Below are positions 31,342 through 42,393 of a DNA stretch of 64,000 nt, piece after piece. The first letter of the stretch is position 1. Each line of letters opens with the position of its first letter. Made by a program: the position numbers and the translations under genes. The DNA comes from Hysterium pulicare CBS 123377 (lineage: Eukaryota; Ascomycota; Dothideomycetes; Hysteriales; Hysteriaceae), in the NCBI GenBank assembly GCA_000467715.1, contig AJFK01000144.1:1-64000 (forward strand), written 5' to 3'. A model generated the notes under the pieces. It saw only the letters and a program-made list of their open reading frames with translations. It did not search any database and was not told where the DNA came from.

Positions 31342-33062
31342 GGGGTGAGAATAGCGCCGCTAGCTCTGTGCTGGCACTTCACAAGTCTCATTCCTTTTTG
31401 GAGGGATAGATCTTGTTGGTCGCTAGTCTACCCATTTACGGCATTGTCGTTTCCTCGTCGGCGCCCGACTTAGGTTGCACATATTCCTTTTACCCTTCTT
31501 GTATATACCCTTTCCGTCATGGTTCTTACTGAAGATAAGGCATTTTTTATAATTCAACTTTCACTGTTCATGCATTTCATTTCTTTTCTTTGCTAGGCGA
31601 GCCGACAATTTCTTTTGTTTCTTCATTATACCAATGCATAGCATCCCTCGTTCAAGAGGTTGAGACGGTGGGCGGCGGCGAATTTCTCAGATTACTGCTA
31701 GGCATATGGCACATAGTGGGCGGCTGTCTGATGAACTTCATGAATCTGTAGTTTCGACCAATACTTCATTCCTAATCTTGCGTGTTCCATTCACATTATT
31801 TGCATTACACTGGGTGGGTGCGTGGGAGGACGGTTGTCAAGGATTTCTAAGATACCACGTGGCTGGAAAGGAACAGCTGGATAGGGTCGGATTATTGATA
31901 TTAGTAACTTGAATACATACGTTTCTCGAAATCCTTTTGCTTGTGTTACATGCATGAATCCTTATACTCCGTCGACACTATTATCTGTGGCATCGCCACG
32001 TGGCAGCGTAGACTTCCATGTAGACTTCTTACAGGCAGGAAGAGGATGAGATGCCATCTTGTTCGGTACATAGCGATAAGCCTCTTCAGTTGAATGTTGT
32101 GGCATTCAGCCCAAAAAAAGCACCAGTCACGTGCATCTGGGCAATAAAACGAAACATGTAGGCGAGTCAGCGACTAAGAATCCCCCTCAACGACCACGTG
32201 TGTGCTACTATGGAGAATCTTTGCACATTCCCCTTATCAGTAAACCATTGCCAAGTTCAGCCATTTCTGTATCCCAGCCCCAACAAACAAGCCATCGTTC
32301 CCCCGTTGCTGGAGGAGCATACCGCAGTTCCTCTTTCCCCTAGCCTGTTTCGCCCGGTTGAAACACAAGCCGTGGAAGCTCCTCACCAAGACAGTTGCTT
32401 GATGCGCAAGGCGTAGCACTCAGGATTCGTATAGGTGTACTGCCTGATGGGACTTTTCAGACTCCAAGGCAGACTGCGATCCTCTTGCGACGCAGATGAT
32501 ATGGAATACGAAAAGTTCGAGGCAGCTTCCTTTGTCCTCGAAACGTCAGGGAAGATCGGTTGACGGACAGTGACGTTTGCTGGGTAGGTGGGGGAATGCG
32601 ATAGTGATTCTGAGATCTTTGGGCGTTCTGTTCCAGATGCGTGGTGGCTTTGATGTTCGGCAGCGGCGAAACCACCCTGCCACACACATGTCTCCAACGC
32701 CTGTGCTCGCTTCAGGAAACGTTCACCCATCTCACGACTCCATCTACCCCCGGGCATTGATCCTCAGTTAAGCTTTTTTAACCATGGCTCTGGGCTCTAG
32801 CGAGCAATTAAGGCGGGAGCGGGTGTGTTCTCAGAGCTTTGAACATGAACCGAGTCTGAGTACCGCTCGCAGGGCCTACGCATGATTCAAATGAACACCC
32901 TTTCGCGTGCCGTCCACGCACCTGCGCTTTTTTCTTCTCATCGTTCTTTCCTACTGTGGCTTTCTCATTCCACATGTTCAATTGAAGGCATTGTCTTGCG
33001 TGCAATGCCTCGATAGCTTCTCAATTCTCTTTTTCACTCGACTCCGCGACAACGTCATCGAC
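31342..33062. other. Intergenic, 1.7 kb
   Basis: Terminal region of the DUF2457 transcript, then unassigned sequence. The minus-strand frame at 32383-32757 is not supported by splice sites or composition. The last 150 bases (32900-33062) are T/C-rich and are the likely leader of the GT90 gene. Confidence 0.45.
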
Positions 33063-34651
33063 ATGTTAGTCAGGCGCCGTTGTATCAAAATTGAGCTCAC
33101 TTCTTTTCTCATTGCTATTTTCGCAACCGTCTTCTTTGCTGTTTGCACAATTCTCTATGGAACCAGAACCGAAAGTCCAGAGATTCCCTCGTTGGTGAAA
33201 CAGTTCCTCCCGGCCGGACGGTGTTTGTGTCAATACAGTACTACTTTTACATGTGACAGCTGTCTCGACTGCGCAGCGAATCAGTTCTCTTCGAATACTT
33301 CAGCAGCATCCGATGATGAGCAATGGACTTTCAACTACACCCGGGATGGCATGAACGAAGGTCTAGATCAGCAGCAGTGCGATGCCTCTTTCCCAGGTCT
33401 TTTTGAGGACATTGGGCGAGCGGTGAAAGTTCGGTGGAGTAATCATGTCACGGAGGAAGAAGTCTCTTCTTTTGAGCTCTCGAAAGGTATGGTGAGGGCC
33501 ATGGTCTTCGACGGACAGGTACAGTCACCCCTGCGTCAATGATACCGTTCGGAGTCAACGAGCAAGGCCCAGCTAACCAGCCTTCCTCGCAACAGCTTTA
33601 CGTCATTCAGACCTTCCTTGTAGATCAAAACAATCGCAAAAAAGCTACCGCCGCACTCTACTCTATCCACCGCGCCATTACGTCCATCTCTTCCCGCAGC
33701 TCCATCCCAAACATCGAATTCATCTTCAGCGTCGAAGACCTCCCTCAACGCCCCGAGAAGCCACTCTGGGTCCTCACCCGCCGCGCCCAAGACGAGAATC
33801 TATGGCTCATACCCGATTTCGGCTTTTGGAGCTGGGACGTGCGAGAAATCGGTCCGTTCTCCGAAGTTGCGGAGGAAGTCACGCAGCGAGAGGCTCAAGA
33901 GCCTTTTGCTATAAAGAAGAAACAGCTAGTTTGGAGAGGCAAGATATCGTTTGCGCCGAAGTTGAGAAGGGCCTTGATCGATGCGACGAAGGGCAAGCCG
34001 TGGAGCGCTGTTCAGTCTTTTCACTGGGGAGACCCGGAAGAGTTTAAAGAGCAGTTTTTAGGTCCCGTCGATCAGTGCATGTATATGTTTATTGCGCATG
34101 CTGAAGGTGCGTCACAACGCAAATTTACCTATTCATAGCTTGAATCCAACAGCAATCAGGACGCAGTTACTCCGGAGCCCTCAAATACCGCCAACTCTGC
34201 CGCTCGGTAGTCGTATCTCACAAACTCCAATGGATCCAGCATCACCACTACCTACTCAAAGCCAGTGGAGCGAATCAAAACTACGTCGAAGTAGAACGGG
34301 ACTTCTCGGACCTTGAGGCGACGATGGAACATCTCCTTGCGCATCCCGAAGAAGCGAAACGTATCGCCGATAACAATGTGAAGACGTTCCGAGAGCGCTA
34401 CCTCACACCAGCGGCCGAAGGCTGTTACTGGCGCGCACTGTTCAATGGATGGAAGCAAGTGAGTTTCGAGCCGAACTTATATGAAGAGGTTAAGGGGTCG
34501 AAGCGGCTTGAGAGGTCGAAGAAGAGGGGGATGAGGTTTGAGACTTTTGCGTAAGTGGTATATGACAGATTCATACTTGGAAGACATGACTAATTTGAAG
34601 AACAGGCTTCTAGAAACAAAGTACCAGATGGAATTTGTAGCGAACAAGTGA
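33063..34651 (+). CDS. GT90/CAP10-type glycosyltransferase, 467 aa, four exons
   Basis: Exons 33063-33518, 33596-34106, 34160-34550 and 34606-34651, with introns of 77, 53 and 55 bases. The N-terminus has a short cytosolic RRRC segment and a single anchor (IELTSFLIAIFATVFFAV), giving type II Golgi topology. A Cys-rich stretch (CLCQ...CDSCLDC) follows. The catalytic part has LVWRGKISFAPKLRR, DQCMYMFIAHAEGRSYSG, YRQLCRSVVVSHKLQW and a C-terminal helix, as in CAP10/KDELC proteins that move xylose or glucose onto glycans. The last intron begins GTAAGT exactly where an unspliced reading would stop, and has a GACTAAT branch site. Splicing adds a 15-residue tail, so a model ending at 34554 is probably incomplete. 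Confidence 0.87.
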
Positions 34652-36607
34652 ACAAATGGTGTTGAGGATGATAACGAAACTAGATACCCCCTTTTTGCAG
34701 ACATTCGAAGTTATGTGGTAGCGATTGTATATAATCCTAGAATTATACATACTACAGCTTTTCTTTGACCAAATGCTTAGTTTCGTCAAGGAGACCAACA
34801 TCATCAAATGTCAACAGTGAAGCCCATCTCTACCCCACACTCCCATCATAGGGCTCATCATACGCCGTCAATCATGCACATATCCCTCTACCCTGGTTTC
34901 TTTCCTCTCTCGAGACTCTGCTCCCCGCATCCCCTCCACACCATTCATGGGTCCCCAATTGCTGATGTGATTACTTGGCCACCACTCCCGCACGACGGCC
35001 ATGCGTGCCATCCCTTTTTCACATTGGCTTCCTGACTCTGAATGTCGGATTCATCGGTGCGGTGGAAGCAAGACTGAGCGTTCTGAAGGCTTTTTATATC
35101 TAGAGAAGCGCAGAGGGGGTGGGGGAATCATATCAGCAAATTCTCATCAGAGGTCACGAGAATGGGATTCTTGAAGGGGTGCGGCTTCAAGCGGTCAGCC
35201 GGCCCTGGCGGTATATGAATACTTTTTTATTTATCAGCAAGAAGTCGTTATTCTCTTTGATCCGCTTCCCATGTGATCTAGATCTTACTTCCGACTTATC
35301 CTTAGTCTATCTAGCACTTCTTTACCTTTTCTATACCGCCATTTCCCCTCTCTCTGGGCTGGAATTTCATCTAGCAGCACTATCCAAGAAGCCATGTGTC
35401 TGAGAGTTCTGTCTGATAGTGCTCGCGATGCGCATCTACCCGTCTTCCTAGCGTTTCAAAAATACGAGGAAGAACGCGTCTTGTGTCTGCCTTGCCATCG
35501 TCAAGGATGGGGCGAAGCTTGCGAAGCTTGCGAAGCTACCCTACGGCCCTACACTTCGATACGAGTTCGTTAGTTACTGTGGAGTAGTGCGGTGCGGTTT
35601 TGGAGTGATGAGACTCGGTATAGCCCTCTCTCGTGATTGGGGATCATATGCTCGTGCTCGGATGCTGGTTTAGAAAGGTTGGTGGTTGAGCCTCGTCACC
35701 CTGTGCTCTTATCGACGCGTAAGTTCATGTGCTCGTGGTTAGTGTTGCAGAGCTCCATCAGTGCGTAGGATGGAGTGAGGAGCCTCACGAGCATGCTGTA
35801 GGGAGCCAGTGGAGGAGGCGGAAGGGAGTCAATTGATCTCTAACACGTTTTCGTGCTTTCGGCGTAATGGCAGAGTAGAATGGCCCTGTATGTAAAATCT
35901 TACAACATGGAAGTTATTACCACTACTATTATCTAGAAATAGGTATGATCGTCTCTTTAAAATGGGTTCTAGTATTCTAATGCTCACCACCACCGACACG
36001 CGCGAGTATAGGATTTTTGGAGTCAGCGAGGCTTGGCTGGGGCCCATTGTTTCAGTGTCGTGTTTTAATGGAGAAGGAAGATTTGCCTTGCTACGATGTC
36101 TTTTACGCATGGATTGCGCTCAATTCGCATATCCCGTTCGCTGGTAGACTTGCGTGCGTTGTTACACTGATCATTCGGTCGATGCAGCCCTTTGTGCAAG
36201 ACGGAGGTTACTTGGTTATGCAGTATTCAAAGGAGCAGAGTCCGATAGTTCTTATAGGCATTTGGGCCACTGTTGCCTTTCTGAAAAGTGTTAAGAGAGC
36301 ATGATAACGGATAGTTGAATTCGGTCGTGGTTGAGTCGAGCCGTGGGTGAGGACGGAATCTGGATGTCAGTTCAGGCCAAACAAAGTTGTAGAGTTCCAC
36401 GGTTCGTTTTGTAGACTTTCATGGTTCACTTTATTGAGGTCCATAAATTGCAGCTGACGTGGATGAGCCGTGTTTAAATGAAAAAAAGAATAGCACGATG
36501 GACATTTCAAAGCATTTCACGATCCACGAAAAGTGCACGGAAGTCGAGCAGTGAGTCTTTGTTCGCGGTCGAGAGCAGGTATCGCTAAATTCAATAATAC
36601 TTTTAAG
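34652..36607. other. Intergenic, 2 kb
   Basis: Several short overlapping frames, none convincing. A small perfect triplication of GCGAAGCTT lies at about 35512-35536. No other feature seen. Confidence 0.45.
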
Positions 36608-37465
36608 TTAAGACTCAAGCTCGAGTCGCATGCAATGCTGAGAAGTATTCTCTGCGGCACAAGCAGTCATCGTGTTGATAGTAGGCCTGCCGCTTGATGT
36701 TTGAGTGCAGCAGTCGGACCTCAATACTTTTTCATCCCCGGAGAGTCTGATGTGACCGGTGTCGGATGCAGGAAAGTATCTCCGGCGTACACTGAGATAC
36801 GCAATTAGTCAAGTAGTCAAGGGAATGAGGGGACAGATATGTGAGACTTACCATAACCACGTCATGTCAATGGCCTCGTATAGAACGACGATGAAAATCA
36901 ACCAGAGCACGACCTGCAATACAAAGATGTCGCATCCCTTTCCATGCCCGTGCTCATGCCCGTCCCCATATAGACTCCAGCCTTCCTTTTCCCTCGCATT
37001 CGATAATTCGGAGAACGGAGAGGAAGGATGATCCCTTAAACTGCACACAATCCTACTCTTTTCCTCAAACCAATCCTCCCCCGAATGAGCAGCAGTAGTG
37101 GGCGGTTGGTCGTAGCTCTGACCGGAGGATATCGCTAATAGAACACTCGTGGGCAATGGGTAGGCTCCATCCAGGACTTTCGAAGCAGCGATCCTACTTT
37201 CGAAATGCAGGGGAATGCCGTGGTCGTCGGCAAACTGATGAGCCGTCCGCCAGTCTAGCCATTTGGTGCTGAGTGATGAACAGGGACTGACTAGATCGTC
37301 TAAAGCTGATATAGAGATTGCTGGAGTAGGCGTGCTTGTTGGTGGTTGGGCAGCTAGTGATTCGCACCGGCAATGCAGATTCGGCTCATGATACACAGGG
37401 ACGCTTCGCGCCGGGACGAAGAAGAAGAGAGAGGCAAGTGAGATGACCAGAGCGATTGACGACAT
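36608..37465 (-). CDS. One-pass membrane protein with signal peptide, 265 aa, two exons
   Basis: Exons 37465-36852 and 36791-36608 with a 60-base intron (GTAAGT ... TTGACTAAT ... TCTCAG). MSSIALVISLASLFFFVPARS is a signal peptide. The outer part has few cysteines (HCRCES) and a Thr/Pro-rich segment. A His/Gly stretch (DGHEHGHGKGC) precedes a transmembrane helix (FVLQVVLWLIFIVVLYEAI). The second exon supplies a cytosolic tail beginning RRRYF and containing IRLSGDEKVLR, a pattern often seen in tails of fungal plasma-membrane proteins. Without splicing, translation would end at once in the donor site, so a single-exon model would be cut short. Function unknown. Confidence 0.68.
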
Positions 37466-39306
37466 GATGACTTAATTGGAGATTTGGATATGTTGTTGGG
37501 TGTTGGAATTATTTTAGAAGGTTGAGGCTGGTATAGCGATCTAAAGCCTTTGTTTAGTGGAGGGCTGTTTGCAGTAACATGAGGAACAAAGAGTGTTTCA
37601 CGAAGACAATGGAAATGGTCGTGACAGTTAACGGCATAAAAGAGAGTGAGAAAAGTGGTATGACAATTGAACGTGGAGAAATTGCTTACTGTGGCAGCTA
37701 ATATGGCGAGTGCTGTGGTAGCAGGGCGCAGTCAGATTCCTTCTGAACGGCCGGCTTCCCAATCTAGACTTAAGGCACAGGCAGCAGCCTCTTCCTCTGA
37801 TGCCAATAATGGATTTTAGCACGATTTAATGGCCCAGTGAGGTTAGGAAATGTAGCATTTCCTCGGCCTCAACCTTTGGAGCGCCCTTTTCTTCTGCGGA
37901 GAACCGCGATACTCTTTCACGGGTGACAGCCGGGCTGGAAGAAGGCCCTTTCGGTCCTTTTTGATTTGGTCGTCTTAGGCGCCCGGATCGCGAAGGAACC
38001 GCATGGACCTCTCCGAGACCCTGGATGAGTAGTATGCGCGAGGTTGCACACGAGAGACTGTGTGGTGCTGCCTAGTGGCCGATGAAAAAGCTTGAATCAA
38101 TGAAAGATGAAGATGCCCGGGATGGACTGTCGATGCTCGATGGCGAAACTTGGAAAGCAGTCAAAGCGAACATGGAGACTCGGCAACGTTTTGTATCAGC
38201 TGGATGTGCCCCGGTGCGACTCTTAGTTTGATTGAAGAGGGGGCGGAGTGCACAAGGAGCTGCTGTGCTCACCAGCTTTAATTTGGGTGCGTTGGTTTTG
38301 ACGTTGGCGTGGTCAGGAAACGAATTCAGCCAATTTCAAAGAGCCAAGCCGAGCCAAGCATTCAAGAGATCCAGACCCACCTGGCTGGTAAAACCATCCC
38401 CTTCAGCGATTCCCCTTCAAATAATGAAAAGGAACGGCGCACAACCTTGTACGTAATAATGGACGAATCGTGGCCTGCGCATATGACAGCTCTACTTTAG
38501 CGTACAAATATTATGCCTCGCCGATCGTTTGGCAATACGGGGTCGTGCCCTAAAAATGACGATATTTCGTGGATGGCTGACGAGAGTCTAGATCTCTGGA
38601 GGCTTGAAGAGCTGTATCAAAATGCGGTTACACACAATCAAACAGTATCATGTCGCGCAACGCAGAATTGCACGCCAATGAGTTCGCGAGGGGTGTCAGC
38701 TTGAATCACCTCATCGCGAGGAGCTGTATGGTCAATGCAGAAGCATGACAAACCGTATATGGAGATGGCTACGAGCGTCGGCTGGGCTGAACCTCCCAGT
38801 AATGCCAGCGATGCACTGGAGCACATAGCCTTAGAGATGGAAAGACGACACGAAGGCCCCAAAGCCAAGCACGAAATGCCTCAGATCACCCTAGGTCTCG
38901 GGCTTCGCATTTCAGCTCCTACATCATCGGGTTTCAACAAAGTATTCCCCCCTCCACTGCAGGTCCACGCCGTCCTCGCTCCAGTGGATGGCAATTCCAT
39001 TCGGCCGTCTCATTCGCATTGTCTTACGCAACTCTCCCCAGAATGTCAATCATGCAGACTCTCCAACATGAATGAAACTCCCTGCATGTTTCAATGCTAA
39101 GCTTTTGTGCTAAGCTTTACTGATTTGCAACTAACGCCAGATCGGGTGTAATTTCCATCTAGTATAAAGCTTGGCCGAATCGCTATTGCTTCACTGCAGA
39201 GCTGGTCCTTCTTGTACAATTTTACATTCTTTCTTTGTGCCGGTCACATAATTCTGTTCCTATTCCACGTTCGTTATATACTTTTCAAGCGTAGACTCAG
39301 TTCACC
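37466..39306. other. Intergenic, 1.8 kb
   Basis: Between two divergently transcribed genes. Open frames at 38513-38704 and 38735-39100 are unsupported. A TATA-like TAGTATAAAGCTTGG at about 39160 and a T/C-rich leader precede the lysine-rich gene. Confidence 0.45.
39160..39174 (+). promoter_or_regulatory. TATA-like box of the lysine-rich gene
   Basis: TAGTATAAAGCTTGG sits about 140 bases ahead of the ATG at 39307, followed by a pyrimidine-rich leader. This resembles promoters of strongly expressed fungal secreted proteins. Position-based inference. Confidence 0.4.
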
Positions 39307-40188
39307 ATGAAGTTCATCCAGCCTCTTGCGCTCGCCTTTCTCGTCGGCCTAGTTGCCGCATCTCCTATCCCTGATCAGGATGGAGGTATGATAAAATACC
39401 TTTCGGACATTCTCTTATTTCATCACTGACTAGTTTCAGCTCTGGTATCCCGAGATGGTGCTCTCGCCGACGCCCGAAACGCTCCCCTCGACTCTATCAT
39501 CGAGGAACGATCCCCTGTCCCCGAACCCAAGAAGAAGAAGGGAAAAGGAAAGGGCAAGGGCAAAGGAAAAGCAAAGGCTAAGGCCAATGCTCGTGATATC
39601 GAGACCGTAGAGAGCAAGTTCCTCGAACGTGATGCGGAGCCAATGGCTCTTGAGGATGCCCTTGAGGAGAGAGGTAAGTGTTATATGTCTTGTATTCTTT
39701 TTTGAATTGGTGATTGACTAGTCAATAGACCCTTCTCCCAAGAAGAAAGGCAAAGGAAAGGCAAAAGGCAAGAAGGGAAAAGGCAAGGCCAAAGCCAAGG
39801 CCGCCGGTGCCGCTCGCGATGCTGAGCCACAGAGTGAGCTCGTTGAGCGTGAGGCCGAAGCCGAAGCCGAAGCCGAGCCTTTGAGCGACCTTGACATTGA
39901 AGAACGATGTAAGTCTTCATATTACTCGCTGTAATCACCCTCCTAACATTCATCTCAGCCCCCAAGAAGAAAGGAAAAGGAAAAGGCAAGGGTAAGGCCA
40001 AGGGTAAAGGCAAGGCCAAGGCCGCTGGTGCCGCCCGTGATGCTGAGCCTGAGAGTGAGCTCGTCGAGCGTGAAGCTGAAGCCGAACCCTTGAGCGACAT
40101 TGATATTGAAGAACGCTCTCCCAAAAAGAAGGGAAAGGGAAAAGGCAAGGGTAAAGGCAAAGGGAAGGCGAAAGGCAAGGCCAACTAA
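39307..40188 (+). CDS. Secreted lysine-rich repeat protein, 240 aa, four exons
   Basis: Exons 39307-39385, 39440-39673, 39729-39908 and 39959-40188. MKFIQPLALAFLVGLVAAS is a signal peptide. The mature part repeats a two-sided module three times plus a final half: a strongly basic run of Lys-Gly/Lys-Ala pairs after SPKKK, then an acidic run such as ARDAEPESELVEREAEAEP ending in EER. Introns 2 and 3 both fall right at the EER/SP module border, in the same phase, so one exon equals one module and the array probably grew by exon duplication. The ...REAEAEAEP spacing recalls dipeptidyl-aminopeptidase spacers of fungal peptide precursors, but the dibasic KR site is missing. Role unknown: a surface-binding, antimicrobial or processed-peptide protein are all possible. 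Confidence 0.8.
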
Positions 40189-41221
40189 GCAACAAGCAAA
40201 TGATCGGCGACCTAGATCACGAGTCCCAGGCCAGCCCCCCAACCCTCCTCTTGCGCTCCCTTTTGTATCTTTGAAATCAATGTAACCTTGCTTCCCATGT
40301 CCGCGTTCTTGTATATTCGTAGTCACGGTCGATAGAGACGAAGAACATAAAATAGACGGCGTTGAGGAGTTTGCATACAACCGTGCAGAATATACCTAGT
40401 AACATGTCAATCGGTAGTTACTAAGATCAAAGTGGTCCTAGTTGGCGCCAAGAGACCTTGTGAACATGCTGTTCACTGTCGACGTCCTGAAACCGTCCCT
40501 CAAGGACGAAACCGTTTCGCATAACCTCCACACCTGCATGACTAACTCCTTCGGCTCGACCTACCGCTTGGGGTTGGTCAGACCACGATCCTCAGTAAAC
40601 TACCTAAAAGGGAAACTTCTGAAGAAAAGCGTTGAATCCTCCGAACCATTCGATCAACGACGGGCCGATTCGGTCTCGAAATGATGAAATGGTCTCAGAG
40701 GTCATAATGCACTTTTATCGAGACTCCGATGTCTCGAATGCCTTGATATGCAGTCGTTGGGGTTCGTTTGAGGACCGCAATCACTCGCTGGAGCATAAGT
40801 TCGTCACGGTCTAAGGAGCAGTCTTTCCAGCTGTCAGGCAACAGGTTACACTAATTCTCAGACAGTAATTTCCGTAAGAATGTATCGGTATATGACGTGG
40901 GTCATAACGTGGACGACGTTGGCCATGCACGACATGGATGACTATGGAAGAATGTGAGCCATGGCATGGAGGGAGGATCATAGGCCATCATGAAGAATCA
41001 TGGGCCACGACATGGACGAGGAGGGATTGGTTACAGGTGCGAAGAGTGAGACAAAGGGAGTGGTGTTTGTGAATAGGAATGGTAAGATAGTGTTGGAGGT
41101 GTATGGTAGAGAAGAGAGTCTAAGGGATGCTTCTGAACATTTCTAATAAGTTAACCTTATAATACCCAATTCTTCTAGTGGAAACCAACTCGTGTAAATG
41201 CATGTGCACGGAGGTCAATCG
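40189..41221. other. Intergenic with an ATGG-rich patch
   Basis: 3' region of the lysine-rich gene, a short unsupported frame (40442-40684), then a patch of ATGG-rich repeat sequence and a stretch leading into the first of three structured elements. Confidence 0.45.
40890..41040. repeat. ATGGAC/ATGGGCC-rich patch
   Basis: Degenerate words such as TATGACGTGGGTCATAACG, CACGACATGGATGAC and ATCATGGGCCACGACATGG, like those at 5085-5180 and 14190-14235. Confidence 0.45.
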
Positions 41222-41542
41222 CTTTCACTTCTATTAGCCCAAAAAGCAAAATTAAAAGATTCAATACCTGGTCCTTAGCTATTCGAATCTTCGAAGAGTA
41301 AAAAATTCAGAGGCCGCAGCCTCCTATGAAAACTCAAGGGTTTATCACCAGCGTCTCTCGGACTGGCTTACTAGTTTGTTGATTGATGTGTTGGTGTCTG
41401 GTGACTGGTGACTGGTTACTGGTTACTGGTTACTGGTTGACTGTTGTTGACTGGGTTGAGAGAGACCACCGGGCCAACAGTGCGCTGTTGACGGGGAAAT
41501 GGAAATTTAAATGAAACATATAACTCAAAACAGAATTGAAAG
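41222..41542 (-). repeat. Structured hairpin element, copy 2
   Basis: Minus strand relative to copy 1. Genomic left end CTTTCACTTCTATTAGCCC, right end AATTGAAAGG. Hairpin CAACAG/CTGTTG at 41475-41490. The central stem (CCGGTGG side, with GAGAGA/TCTCTC flanks) is capped by a tandem 7-base repeat like CTGGTTA in place of the 12-base repeat of copy 1. The invariant core is present. The 3' hairpin is GAGGC-TGCG-GCCTC, where copies 1 and 3 have GAGAC...GTCTC, a paired change. The right flank contains a TATAAATA sequence near 41575. Confidence 0.72.
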
Positions 41543-41734
41543 GATGCAACGTACCCAGTTAATGCGCTCAACAGTATAAATAGATCTTCACTGTGAAAGG
41601 GGGTGTTCTTACCACTTTCAACCGACAAGCAGAATTGGCGTCACTAACTAGCTAGCTAGCTAGCTTCCTTAATCTTCCACTACTCACAGTTTAAAGACAA
41701 AAAGAAGAGATAGATGGGTTTAATTGACAGCTAT

Positions 41735-42044
41735 CTTGAATTCGCGTTAACAAGCTAGGCAAAACAAATAAAGACTACTGCAGTTATTCGAACCCAAGAG
41801 TTGCAAAAAGTTCGGAGACCGCAGTCTCCTATGAAAACCCCTCGGGGGATTTTATCACCGATGGCCTCTCTCGAATCTTTGGGTTCTTTGGTGTCTCTTG
41901 GTGTTCTTGGTGTTCTTGGTGTTCTTTGGGTTCTTTGGTGTTCTTTGGTGTTCTTTGGGTTTTGAGAGAAACCATCGAGCCAACAGTGCGCTGTTGACGA
42001 CAAGCCTAAAAAGTAAAGTGATTTTTAAAGGTGAGAGCTGAAAG
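41735..42044 (-). repeat. Structured hairpin element, copy 3
   Basis: Hairpin CAACAG/CTGTTG at 41981-41996. The central stem CGATGG/CCATCG replaces CGGTGG/CCACCG of copy 1, another paired change, with TCTCTC/GAGAGA next to it. The tip is a tandem repeat built on TTCTTTGGTG and TTCTTGGTG (41877-41962). The third hairpin has AAAA and CCCC facing GGGG and TTTT. B-box-like GGGTTCGAATAAC (minus strand) is identical to copy 1. The left limit is approximate because the inverted end is weak here. Confidence 0.72.
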
Positions 42045-42116
42045 AAAACAAAGCCATTCAGCGCGGTATGTGAATCGCATGATCTGATGGGAAGGAGCGC
42101 TCTTTCCTCTTTCGCA

Positions 42117-42393
42117 CCATCACTATACCCGAGGCTATTAGCAAATCATGCCTCACAAAAAGGCAAAAAGAATAGAATCATGAAAGAATCGAACACTTGA
42201 ACCTACATCTCGAATGGCAAAAGTTCAGAGACCCCAGCCTCCTATGAAAATACCCAGGTGTGGGAGTATCTTATCATCCGGGACTAGCGTCGTTGAACCG
42301 ACGTTTCGACTGTCCATTCCTCAGTCGCCCGGGCCAGTAGTGGGCTACTGACAACATGAGCAACGAATAAAATATTATATATAGGTGAAATAT
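42117..42393 (-). repeat. Structured hairpin element, copy 4 (most diverged)
   Basis: Hairpin CAGTAG/CTACTG at 42335-42350 replaces CAACAG/CTGTTG with two changes on each side that restore pairing. The core TTTTCATAGGAG is intact. The third hairpin uses a different sequence (ATACTCCCA/TGGGTAT) but still pairs. The central tip has no tandem repeat; instead it holds an inverted GTCGTTGAACCGACG. The B-box-like region reads AGGTTCAAGTGTTCGATT. T-runs follow on the minus strand. Confidence 0.68.

Noticed and set aside
35512-35536. Triple GCGAAGCTT run
   Set aside because: A very short perfect repeat with no flanking structure; likely slippage.
39307-40188. Mating-pheromone precursor
   Set aside because: Glu-Ala spacers are similar, but there is no KR site and no repeated pheromone-like peptide with Trp, Cys or Pro-Gly.
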